DNA of 64,000 nt. It comes from Rariglobus hedericola (lineage in GTDB: Bacteria; Verrucomicrobiota; Verrucomicrobiia; Opitutales; Opitutaceae). The translations under genes were made by a program, and so were the position numbers. Shown here piece by piece: positions 49,648 to 57,313 of this stretch (its first letter is position 1; every line of letters starts with the position of its first letter). The stretch covers positions 310,001 through 374,000 of the forward strand of contig NZ_VMBG01000002.1 in NCBI RefSeq assembly GCF_007559335.1, in the 5' to 3' direction. The notes under the pieces are model-generated. The model made no database searches. It was not told the origin of the DNA and worked only from the letters and a program-made list of their open reading frames with translations.

Positions 49648-51234
49648 TTAGTTTTGGCCTTCTGTGGAGGCGCGCAGGGTATCGGTGCGGAAGGGCGCGG
49701 CGGGAAGATCGGCGCTGTTGCAAAGGTTGCCGTGCGGGGCGGTGGCCCAGTTGTAGCGAACGGTGGCGGGGACGGGAACGGACGCGGCTTTCAGGACTAC
49801 GGTGTCGCCCTCGATGGTGGCGTCGGCCCACACGTAGCGGCCGTCGGTGCCGGCGATGGCGAAATAGGCGGGCGGTTTGCCGTCGCGGGTTTTCAGCCCG
49901 GCGGCGTGATCGAAACGCACGCGGAGGGAGTTACCTTTGACGGTGGCGCTGGCGAAAGTCGGACCGCGCACGGCTTCGGCAATCGGCGCGCGATAAAACT
50001 CCTTGGCGATGAGACGGCCGGCGCGCACGCCGACGGTTTTTTTGTCCTTCGGGTGGATGTCGGCTTCTTCGCCGGCGTCGATGGTGACGACGAGCGCGGT
50101 GTGTGGGACGGTAGAGGCGGTGAGGGCCTGACCTTCGCGCAGCTCGGCAAAATTATTGGAGCGCGGCTGCGACTCGGGTTTGCCGAAGTTGGGCAGCTGG
50201 ATGATGACGAAAGGAAGATCGCTCTGATTCCACAGGCTGCGCCAGTCGGCGATGAGCGCAGGGAGCAGTTTGCGATACTGGAAGGCGCGGCCGACGTTTT
50301 GCTCGCCTTGATACCAGAGCACGCCGCCGAGCCGGTAGGGGGCGACGGGAGAAATCTCGCCGTAGTAGAGGCCCGACGGGCGGGCCAACGAAAGCGGTCC
50401 GGCCGGCGGCGAAGGCGGAAACGGTTCACGCAGGCCCTTGGCCTTGGCTTCATCGGCCTGTTGACGCCAGGCGGCCATGAGCGCGTCTTTGTTTTGATCG
50501 TATTCGGCTTTTTTCTGCGGGTATTCGGCCTCTTTTTGAGCCCAGCGATCGGTGATCGGTTTGAAGTCGGGATCGGAGGCTAGGGCCTGCGGCGACATCC
50601 AGGTTTCGATCACGGTGCCCGCCCACGAAATGCTGATGAGACCGATGGGGACGTTGAGGTTTTCGTGAAGGGTTTGGCCCGTGTAGTAACCGACCGCGGA
50701 AAACGTCGCCGCAGTGCTTGGATCGCACACGGTCCATTTTTCGCGGAGCCGGGAGACGGGTTGGTCGGCGACGTTGAGGCCCACGCTCAGAAGGCGGATC
50801 TTGGGATTGGCGGCGCGGGTTGCTTCCTCTTCGCCGCCGGCGGATTTGGAGAGATGAAACCGCATGTTGGACTGGCCGGAGCAGAGCCAGACCTCGCCGA
50901 TGAGGATGTCGGTGAGCGTGATTTTATTGCCCTCGCCTTCGACGATGAATTCGAACGGACCTTCTTTTTCGGTCTGCAAATTCAGGAAGGCTTTCCACGA
51001 GCCGTCGGCTTGCGCGGTGGCGCGGGCGGAGGCGTTGCCGAGGCGCAGGGAGATTTTCTCGCCGGGAGCGGCGGTGCCCCAGACGGGGACACGTTCGGCG
51101 CGTTGCAGCACGGCGTGATCGGAAAAAATGCCGTGAAGGGCGACTGTCGCGAAAAGTGAGGGCGCGGTGATGAAAAGGCCGGCGGCGATGGTTAAAAAGA
51201 CGCGACCGCAGTCGGGAAAGCGGCGGCGGATCAT
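49648..51234 (-). CDS. Sialate O-acetylesterase-like SGNH hydrolase, short form
   Basis: The ATG at 51234 overlaps the lyase stop by four bases and gives 528 residues. The signal peptide (VFLTIAAGLFITAPSLFATV) is followed by the same order of motifs as in its neighbour: ALHGIFSDHAVLQR, GEVWLCSGQSNM, ISISWAGTVIETWMSPQAL, GVLWYQGEQNVG and TIDAGEEADIHPKDK. It lacks the inserted sandwich. Two different esterases in tandem imply a heavily acetylated substrate or two acetylation positions. Confidence 0.85.
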   Translation of the reverse strand: MIRRRFPDCGRVFLTIAAGLFITAPSLFATVALHGIFSDHAVLQRAERVPVWGTAAPGEKISLRLGNASARATAQADGSWKAFLNLQTEKEGPFEFIVEGEGNKITLTDILIGEVWLCSGQSNMRFHLSKSAGGEEEATRAANPKIRLLSVGLNVADQPVSRLREKWTVCDPSTAATFSAVGYYTGQTLHENLNVPIGLISISWAGTVIETWMSPQALASDPDFKPITDRWAQKEAEYPQKKAEYDQNKDALMAAWRQQADEAKAKGLREPFPPSPPAGPLSLARPSGLYYGEISPVAPYRLGGVLWYQGEQNVGRAFQYRKLLPALIADWRSLWNQSDLPFVIIQLPNFGKPESQPRSNNFAELREGQALTASTVPHTALVVTIDAGEEADIHPKDKKTVGVRAGRLIAKEFYRAPIAEAVRGPTFASATVKGNSLRVRFDHAAGLKTRDGKPPAYFAIAGTDGRYVWADATIEGDTVVLKAASVPVPATVRYNWATAPHGNLCNSADLPAAPFRTDTLRASTEGQN

Positions 51235-52283
51235 GACGTGATGAACGGATTGTCGGCGCGCCAGACGCGGTTGAGCAGACCGTCTTCGCTGGCTTCGTTG
51301 AAATAGACGTGGCGACCGTCCACGCTGAAAATCGGGTGGGCGTGCGAAGGATGTTTGGCGAGACGGCTGCGCGCGACGAAACGACGTTCGCCGGTGGCGC
51401 GATCCATCACGAGAATGTCGGTGATCGGCCAGGCGTTCTCCCAACCTTTGCCGGGCGCATCGTGGGCGCCGGTGGTGTCGATCACGATCCAGCGACCGTC
51501 GCGGCTGACATCGAGGTGGAAGTCGCGGTCGGCCTCGCCGATGAGGCGCTGGGGGCGCCCGTCGACGAAGGCTTCGTAGATGCCGCGCGGGGTGCCGGGC
51601 CCGTCTCCGTAGGCGACGATGAGCACCGAGCGATCATGAAAACTCCAGCGCTCGTGGCCCACGTAGAGCGTGCGCTGGGGTGAGGACGCGAACTGCTCGA
51701 AGAAACATTTGCCCTCGGGAGCTTCCTTGGCGTGCCAGCCCCAGACGCGGTCCATGATCAGGGCGCAGTTGCCCTCGTGACTGAAGCCGATCCATTCGGG
51801 ATCACGGGGGCAAAAATGGAAGTGATTAACGAACCAGGGTTTTTCGAAAAGGACACGTTGTTCGCCGGTTTTCAGATCGATCAGCAATGCGGAGTGACGG
51901 TCGTTTTCGCCGAGACTGCAGATGATTTTTTGCCCGTCGGCGCGGATGCCGGGGATCGAGTGGAGGCGGGCGGTGGCGGGTGCTTCGTAAACGAGGCGGG
52001 GCTTCGAGTCGTGGTTGTGATCAAAGATCCAGATCTGGTTGTTGGCGATGGTCGCCGTGATGTTGGCCTCGAGCGCGGTGTCGCACCACAGGAGTTTTTC
52101 GAGCTGACGTTCGAGATCGAAGCGGCAGAGCTCGCGACGGTTTCCCTTGGAGTCGAGTTTTACCAAGCCGACCTCCTTGTCGCTGCGCCATCCCAAGACC
52201 AACGAAGCGCCCGCATCGGCGAAGCTGTTGTTGTGGGGGTAGGTGAGATGGAGGTTGTCTGCGAAATCGGAAATCAGATGCAT
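51231..52283 (-). CDS. PL22-like oligogalacturonate lyase
   Basis: The ATG at 52283 gives 350 residues without a signal peptide. The seven-bladed-propeller pattern is suggested by regularly repeated strands. Blocks such as NHFHFCPRDPEWIGFSHEGN, RVWGWHAKEAPEG, GHERWSFHDRSVLIVAYGDG and HPSHAHPIFSVDGRHVYFNE place His residues where the PL22 metal site would be. These enzymes split unsaturated digalacturonate to 4-deoxy-L-threo-5-hexosulose uronate in the cytoplasm. This fits UxaE in operon A. The assignment is by motif recall; it could be another TolB-like propeller. Confidence 0.6.
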   Translation of the reverse strand: MHLISDFADNLHLTYPHNNSFADAGASLVLGWRSDKEVGLVKLDSKGNRRELCRFDLERQLEKLLWCDTALEANITATIANNQIWIFDHNHDSKPRLVYEAPATARLHSIPGIRADGQKIICSLGENDRHSALLIDLKTGEQRVLFEKPWFVNHFHFCPRDPEWIGFSHEGNCALIMDRVWGWHAKEAPEGKCFFEQFASSPQRTLYVGHERWSFHDRSVLIVAYGDGPGTPRGIYEAFVDGRPQRLIGEADRDFHLDVSRDGRWIVIDTTGAHDAPGKGWENAWPITDILVMDRATGERRFVARSRLAKHPSHAHPIFSVDGRHVYFNEASEDGLLNRVWRADNPFITS

Positions 52284-52330
52284 GGGTGTAGCGGGGCGAA
52301 ATGGGGTGGGCCTTGTCGCGGCGCGTTTGC

Positions 52331-53026
52331 TCAGCGGGCAAGATTGGTGATCCATGTGTCCAGCTGGGGATCGTTCAGGGCAAAGGTGGCGATGTGTCCG
52401 TCGAGATAGAGACCGTTGACCTTGCCGAGGTGGCGCGCCTCAAGGACCTTGGCCGGGCTTTCGGCGGCGGAGCCTTGCGAATCGCGAAAGTAAGCGAGCG
52501 AGCTGCCGCCGACGTTGTGGGATCCGTCGGCCAACAGCAGGGTGCGCGCGGGCATGCTGCAGGCGACGGGACGGATACCGCTCGCCTGGGCGCGACCGTA
52601 ACAGTTTATCGGATACACGCGGTGGGGTTCCTCGGGGTAGGTTTTGACGGCGGCGGGGCAATACCAGAACCGGAGGTCGGTGCCGGCTTCGGCGGAGACG
52701 TTGGCCGAGCGTGAAGACTCCATGTAGAACTGCAGCTCGGTCCAGTATTGGGTGCTGTTGGGATAGCGCGGACTGGGACCAAAGGCGGCCGGATAGACGC
52801 CTTTGTTTTCACCGGCATAAATCGTCAGCCAGCTGTAGATGGTGCGGTAGTTGGAGGAGCAGCGCACGCTGTAAGAGCTTTCCCGCGCCTTGCCGATCAC
52901 GGGGATGAGAATGGCGGCAAGGGTGCCGATGATGGCGATCACGGCGAGCAACTCGACGAGTGTGAAAGCACGGCGCTGGAGCAAGCGTCGTGAGTGGGCT
53001 GGGGTATCAAAAAGAAATGCGCTCAT
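52331..53026 (-). CDS. Prepilin-like protein with H-X9-DG motif, head of operon B
   Basis: The ATG at 53026 gives 231 residues. The prepilin segment is RRAFTLVELLAVIAIIGTLA; the residue before the Phe is Ala instead of the usual Gly, which may slow or change cleavage. The C-terminus ends ARHLGKVNGLYLDGH, the same H-X9-DG motif as in the gene at 38671, and from NYRTIYSWLTIYAGENKG onward the two are nearly identical. It is divergent from LacI-2 and is followed after 47 bases by the lyase gene. The strong similarity implies recent duplication or gene conversion. Confidence 0.85.
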   Translation of the reverse strand: MSAFLFDTPAHSRRLLQRRAFTLVELLAVIAIIGTLAAILIPVIGKARESSYSVRCSSNYRTIYSWLTIYAGENKGVYPAAFGPSPRYPNSTQYWTELQFYMESSRSANVSAEAGTDLRFWYCPAAVKTYPEEPHRVYPINCYGRAQASGIRPVACSMPARTLLLADGSHNVGGSSLAYFRDSQGSAAESPAKVLEARHLGKVNGLYLDGHIATFALNDPQLDTWITNLAR

Positions 53027-53156
53027 GAAGAGTAGGGGCGGACGGACTGATATCGAGCAGTCCACGATGGCGTGAGTGCAACGACTAGGGGCGGGGGAAT
53101 GAGGGGCAGGTGAGGAACACTCTCCGCGATTGCCTTGACGGGCAACCTTCGCAAAA

Positions 53157-53170
53157 TTTACCACGTTAAA
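53157..53170. promoter_or_regulatory. Operator-like motif TTTACCACGTTAAA, LacI-2/prepilin-2 gap
   Basis: The last A of the motif is the first base of the LacI-2 start codon (ATG at 53170), so binding would directly block LacI-2 translation start or transcription. It is 131 bases upstream of the prepilin-2 start. Same sequence as at 56799. Confidence 0.65.
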
Positions 53171-54180
53171 TGGAAAGCACGCCTCCCACTTTACGCACCC
53201 TCGCCGCACAGTTGGGCGTGAGCCATGCCACGGTTTCGATGGCGTTGCGCAACCATCCGCTGATTTCGGCGGACACGCGTGAGCGGGTGCAGGCGCATGC
53301 CCGCAAGATGAACTATCGCGGCAACATTCTGGTAAGCGCCCTGCTCACCCAAGTGCGCCGTCAGCGGGTCAACGCAACGGGAGAGGTCATTGCGATGCTC
53401 ATTGAAGGCTCGGGCTTGGAGCATGCACCGGTCGTCGCTTCCGTATGGGATGCGACGCGGCGGAGAGCGCGTCAGATGGGCCTGAAGCTGGAGCTTTTCC
53501 CCTTGGGGCATCGCGGCCGGGATGCGGCCAGCGTGGGGCGGGTGTTGTTCAACCGAGGCATTCGCGGGTTGATCATCGCGCCGATGCGCCTGGACATCGT
53601 GCCGCTGGAAATCGACTGGAGCCTCCATGCCGTGGTGGCCGTGGGCTATTCGTTTCAACAGCAGGAAATGAATCGCGTGGCACACGCGCATTTCAGCGGC
53701 TTGCTGACGTGTTACCGGGAGTTGCGTGCCGCGGGTTGGAATCGCATCGGCTGCGTGCTGCGTCACGACGAGGATGAGCGAACCCGGCATTACTGGCAGG
53801 CGGCGGCGCTGTGCGCCCCGCGAGTGCACGGAGGCGCGGCCATCCCGCCTCTGCTGCTGGACGAGGCGTTGAGCGAGGCCGAGTTCGACAAGTGGTTCAA
53901 GCGTTACAAGCCCGGTGCGGTGATTGGCAACCAACCCGATTACGTGCTCGATTGGTTGCGGCGGCGCGGACTGCAGGTGCCCGCAGATAGGGGCTATGCG
54001 AGTCTCGATCTGGCTCCGGATGCGAAGGTCCCGGGCATGTCCCAATCATGGGAGCGCGTGTTTGCCGTGGCCTTGAATCAACTGGCGGGCGAGCTGTCGC
54101 GGAACGAATTCGGCCTGCCTTCCGAGCCGAGCACCACAGTGGTCGAAGGCGTATGGACGGCGCGCAACACGAGAGCCTGA
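53170..54180 (+). CDS. LacI-family transcriptional regulator 2
   Basis: 336 residues. The HTH is LAAQLGVSHATVSMALRNHP, and the hinge is MNYRGNILVSALLTQVRRQR. The effector domain matches LacI-1 over its whole length (GEVIAMLIEGSGLEHAP, FNRGIRGLIIAPMRLDIVPL, KPGAVIGNQPDYVLDWL). The recognition helix differs from LacI-1 at a few positions (SHATVSMA against SHAAVSMA), so both may bind the same operator. It sits at the head of operon B in the same divergent arrangement as LacI-1 in operon A. Confidence 0.88.
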   Translation: MESTPPTLRTLAAQLGVSHATVSMALRNHPLISADTRERVQAHARKMNYRGNILVSALLTQVRRQRVNATGEVIAMLIEGSGLEHAPVVASVWDATRRRARQMGLKLELFPLGHRGRDAASVGRVLFNRGIRGLIIAPMRLDIVPLEIDWSLHAVVAVGYSFQQQEMNRVAHAHFSGLLTCYRELRAAGWNRIGCVLRHDEDERTRHYWQAAALCAPRVHGGAAIPPLLLDEALSEAEFDKWFKRYKPGAVIGNQPDYVLDWLRRRGLQVPADRGYASLDLAPDAKVPGMSQSWERVFAVALNQLAGELSRNEFGLPSEPSTTVVEGVWTARNTRA

Positions 54181-54208
54181 CTCGGGGCCGGTTATCGTGG
54201 CTCTGGGC

Positions 54209-55042
54209 TTACTTCGCTTTAGGGCGTAGAATCCCGGTGAAAAAGCGGAGGGCTTCGTCGTTATTCGCGTCGTTGATGATGTCGTGAGTTCCACCGGCTT
54301 CGGTGCGATGGACAACGTTTACCCCCAAGGCCCGTAGTTGCTCCGAAAACCGGACGGCCTGGCCTAAGGGAACGATCGGATCCTGATCTCCGTGGACGAT
54401 GAGCAGGGGCGGCATCGATGCGTGAGCGTGGGTGGCGGGACTCGCGAGGCGGGCCAGCCGGGGTTCGTAGGCCTTGGTCGGGAAAAAGGTTTGGGAGAAT
54501 TTGCCCTCGGGATTCCACACAAACGTGTCTTTGGGCCACGCTCCGCGCTCGCGATCCAAGTCGCACGGGGGCGACCAGCAGACGGCGGCTTGAACGGGTT
54601 CAGGGGTTTTGACGATACCACCCGTCGCCAGAAGTGCGCAGAGATGTGCGCCGGCGGAATGACCGACCACTCCGATGCGCTGAGGGTCGAGCGCGTGTTC
54701 GGCCGCGTGGTCGCGCAGCCATTTCAACGCGAGATGACAGTCTTTGATTTGCGCCGGAAAAGGCGCGTCGGGGGTCAGCCGGTAGGCGATGCTGGCGACG
54801 GCGAAGCCGTGCGGTCCGAACTCGGAGGCGAACCACAGGCCGTGCGGTTGTTTGCCCAAGCTGTGCCAGCCTCCGCCGTGGATCCAGACGATGAGTGGGA
54901 AGGGGCCGTCACCGGCGGGCACATACAGGTCCAGCGTTTGCGCGGAGTCGGGGTCGGTGCCGTGCCATGCATCTGCGACGTAGGGCTGGTCGAGCAGGGA
55001 CTTCGTGCCTGCAGGCAGTTGGTGAGGATCGTGGGCGGGCAT
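54209..55042 (-). CDS. Alpha/beta-hydrolase, esterase-like
   Basis: 277 residues. The oxyanion block is HGGGWH (55-60), the nucleophile is Ser129 in GHSAGAHLCALLATGG, and the Asp and His are in VHGDQDPIVPLG and GGTHDIINDANNDEA. It resembles BD-FAE/HSL-type esterases of carbohydrate clusters. No signal peptide is obvious. It is convergent with LacI-2 and independent of operon B by strand order, but is plausibly part of the same deacylation set. Confidence 0.8.
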   Translation of the reverse strand: MPAHDPHQLPAGTKSLLDQPYVADAWHGTDPDSAQTLDLYVPAGDGPFPLIVWIHGGGWHSLGKQPHGLWFASEFGPHGFAVASIAYRLTPDAPFPAQIKDCHLALKWLRDHAAEHALDPQRIGVVGHSAGAHLCALLATGGIVKTPEPVQAAVCWSPPCDLDRERGAWPKDTFVWNPEGKFSQTFFPTKAYEPRLARLASPATHAHASMPPLLIVHGDQDPIVPLGQAVRFSEQLRALGVNVVHRTEAGGTHDIINDANNDEALRFFTGILRPKAK

Positions 55043-55084
55043 CGGTTGGCGCTGAATTCAGCAGTTTAATTTCGGACACAAAAA

Positions 55085-55108
55085 ATCCGGCGGACTGCGC
55101 CGCCGGAT
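55085..55108 (-). terminator. Terminator of the autotransporter-repeat PEP-CTERM gene
   Basis: ATCCGGCGG (55085-55093) pairs with CCGCCGGAT (55100-55108) around ACTGCG. Read on the minus strand it is followed by a T-run (the complement of AAAAAA at 55079-55084). It lies 22 bases after the stop. Confidence 0.85.
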
Positions 55109-55129
55109 CTGAAAAGACTGGCGCGGAGA

Positions 55130-56677
55130 TCAGGCGCCGTGCTTCACGCGTCGACGGCGAAGCGACGCGCCGGCGAGGGCGAGGATTCCGCCAATCAGGG
55201 CGTAGGTGGACGGCTCGGGAACAGCGGAGACGGCGGTCAAGGTGCCGAGCGATTCGTTGAAGGTCAGGTTGTAGCCACCGGCGGTCAGCGTCCAGTTGCC
55301 GGAGCCGCCGTTGGTGAACGAGCCGGCGATGCTGGTGCCGGTCGCGGTAACGCTGGCGAAGTCGCCGGTTTCAAGGCCGGAACGGACCAAGAGCGTGTAA
55401 GAGGACAACAGGGTGGAGGTGGCGCCAAAATCCAAGGCGAGGGCGGCGCTGCTGAAAGTGGCAGCCGCGGCCTTGATCTGGCCGGCAGATGTGGCGCCGA
55501 CGCCGATGGTGGTGGTCTTGGTCGTGTTGAAGGCGTAGGAGGCCCGTGCGGACGTATCAAAGGTGGCGCCAGCCGCCACGGTGATGGCCGAGCTGGCGAT
55601 CGAGCCTGATGCGCCCAGCGCCAGCGTGCCGGCTTCGATGGTGGTCGCGCCGGTGTAGGTGTTGATGGCGGTGAGCGTCAGGGTGCCGGTGCCGAACTTA
55701 TTCACGGTGAATGCGGTCCTCTGCGCTTGGGTTGAGTCGGCTACGATATTGGTGATCGTGAGATGGCCGGCTCCGCCCAGATTGGCGCCGTTGGCGAGCA
55801 AGCTGGCATTCGCGCTGTTGGTGTTTTTGAAGTTGGAGAGCGTCAGTGTCTGGCCGGCCGTAGTGACTTCCACCGTGCCAACGAAACGTGAATCGATCAG
55901 CACATTTTGAGCGCTGGTGGCGGTGTTGCCCGAATACTTGAATGTGCCGCCTTTCAATTGAACCGCTCCGCTTCCCACAGCGCTAATTCCCCCGCCGCCC
56001 GCTGTGACACTCATGCTTGAAGCGGTGACAGTATTGCCCGCGCTGATTGCAATGCCATTCGTGAAAGAGCTGTTGGCGTTGGTGAGCGTGAGTTCGGTTC
56101 CGGTGGAGTCCAATGTTAAGGCGGCCGATCCGCTGATTGTAGCATTTAATGAAAGCGCGGTCGTGTTTTTGAAGAAAATCTGTCCGCCGGTCGTCGTGAT
56201 CGCGAGGGCCTTGCCATTGGAATCCAACGTGGTCGCACCGGTGATGGTCAGGCCGCGCGCTGCGAGATCCCAAGTTTGATCCGCGCCCAACATGATGCTG
56301 GGACCGTTAAAGCTCAAACTTCCGGTGCTGGCTGAATTCATGGAAATGCCCGATGCGCCCAGCGTGAGCGTATTGGTTCCAGTGATTATCAATGTTTTGT
56401 TAGCGGTGGCATCAAAGACTATCCCGTCAATGGAGAGAGCTCCGCCCAACGCGGCCGACTGGGTCCCTGAAGTGCCAACCATCACGCTGGTCACCAAAAT
56501 CCGGTCGCTTGCGCCGGGCACGACTCCGCCTGTGTAGGAGCCTGCGAGATTCAATGCAGTGCCGTTGTTGGCCTTCTCGTAATCCACCGCTTGGGCGGTT
56601 TGAGCGGTGAGCAACACGGCTACCGTTGCCACCAAGGCGGGCAAGGTAAGCGGGGCGAAGCGAGGGGTTTTCATCAT
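55130..56677 (-). CDS. Autotransporter-associated beta-strand-repeat PEP-CTERM protein
   Basis: 515 residues; two ATGs in tandem at 56677 and 56674. A signal peptide (LTLPALVATVAVLLTAQTAQ) is followed by beta-strand repeats of the autotransporter-associated type (GGALSIDGIVFDATANKTLI, TLTLGASGISMNSASTGSLS, GTLTLTAINTYTGATTIEAG). The PEP-CTERM tail is VPEPSTYALIGGILALAGAS then LRRRRVKHGA. No translocator barrel is present, so these repeats form an extended surface fibre anchored through the exosortase pathway rather than a true autotransporter. A LacI operator motif lies 122 bases upstream. Confidence 0.8.
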   Translation of the reverse strand: MMKTPRFAPLTLPALVATVAVLLTAQTAQAVDYEKANNGTALNLAGSYTGGVVPGASDRILVTSVMVGTSGTQSAALGGALSIDGIVFDATANKTLIITGTNTLTLGASGISMNSASTGSLSFNGPSIMLGADQTWDLAARGLTITGATTLDSNGKALAITTTGGQIFFKNTTALSLNATISGSAALTLDSTGTELTLTNANSSFTNGIAISAGNTVTASSMSVTAGGGGISAVGSGAVQLKGGTFKYSGNTATSAQNVLIDSRFVGTVEVTTAGQTLTLSNFKNTNSANASLLANGANLGGAGHLTITNIVADSTQAQRTAFTVNKFGTGTLTLTAINTYTGATTIEAGTLALGASGSIASSAITVAAGATFDTSARASYAFNTTKTTTIGVGATSAGQIKAAAATFSSAALALDFGATSTLLSSYTLLVRSGLETGDFASVTATGTSIAGSFTNGGSGNWTLTAGGYNLTFNESLGTLTAVSAVPEPSTYALIGGILALAGASLRRRRVKHGA

Positions 56678-56798
56678 GATGGGTGGGGCGTCGATTGGGG
56701 TGCGCAGGAATCCGCAGCTGCTTGCAAAGTTCTCTGGGCGGGGTGGGAGAGTGGGCTAACCAACTACCTAACAAATCACGGATGCAATCGCGGCGATG

Positions 56799-56812
56799 TT
56801 TACCACGTTAAA
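56799..56812. promoter_or_regulatory. Operator-like motif TTTACCACGTTAAA, autotransporter-repeat/rhaM gap
   Basis: Identical to the site at 53157, extended by G on the left and C on the right (56798-56813). It sits between the leftward PEP-CTERM gene (122 bases upstream of its start) and the rightward rhaM (about 117 bases upstream of its start), so it could control either or both. This links the surface protein and rhamnose gene to the LacI system. Confidence 0.6.
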
Positions 56813-56929
56813 CAAACTGCACGTCGGCACGCTGATTATTTCAAAACAGGCGTGTGCCGTCGGGTTGGAGCCGATGGCGGATTCCGGATGAAACGTTGAC
56901 GCGTAGCGGGCGGATTCGTCTTTAGGCGC

Positions 56930-57244
56930 ATGATCCGAAAAGCGTTTGTCATGTCGGTGCAGGCCGGAGCCGAGCAGGAATATGAGCGTCGGCATCGGCC
57001 AATCTGGGCCGATCTCGAAGCGGTGCTGAAGGCGCACGGCGCGCACAACTATTCGATCTTTTTGGATCAACGCACCCACATGCTTTTCGGCTATGTGGAG
57101 GTCGAGGATGAGCAACGGTGGGACGCGATCGCGCAGACTCCCGAGTGCCGGCGATGGTGGCGGCACATGGCAGACATCATGCCCTCAAATGAGGACGGAA
57201 GTCCGGTCGCCCGCGGGTTGCGGGAAGTCTTTCATCTGAACTGA
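56930..57244 (+). CDS. rhaM: L-rhamnose mutarotase
   Basis: 104 residues, exactly the length of the E. coli enzyme. The start [37 protein letters not shown] and [20 protein letters not shown] are the family blocks, including the catalytic-region His and the WWRHM segment. It interconverts alpha- and beta-L-rhamnose before isomerisation. The only rhamnose gene in view; it fits a rhamnogalacturonan-type substrate when taken with UxaE and the PL22-like lyase. Confidence 0.93.
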   Translation: MIRKAFVMSVQAGAEQEYERRHRPIWADLEAVLKAHGAHNYSIFLDQRTHMLFGYVEVEDEQRWDAIAQTPECRRWWRHMADIMPSNEDGSPVARGLREVFHLN

Positions 57245-57272
57245 TGCCGACTCCCGGCATGGAGAGTCGGCG

Positions 57273-57313
57273 GCAAAACGAATCGCCCTCAAGGTCAGGA
57301 CGATTCGTTTTGC
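57273..57313. terminator. Bidirectional terminator, rhaM and ABC-F genes
   Basis: GCAAAACGAATCG (57273-57285) pairs with CGATTCGTTTTGC (57301-57313) around a 15-base loop. It lies 28 bases after rhaM and directly against the ABC-F stop at 57314, with A and T tracts in the stem that suit termination from both sides. Confidence 0.7.
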
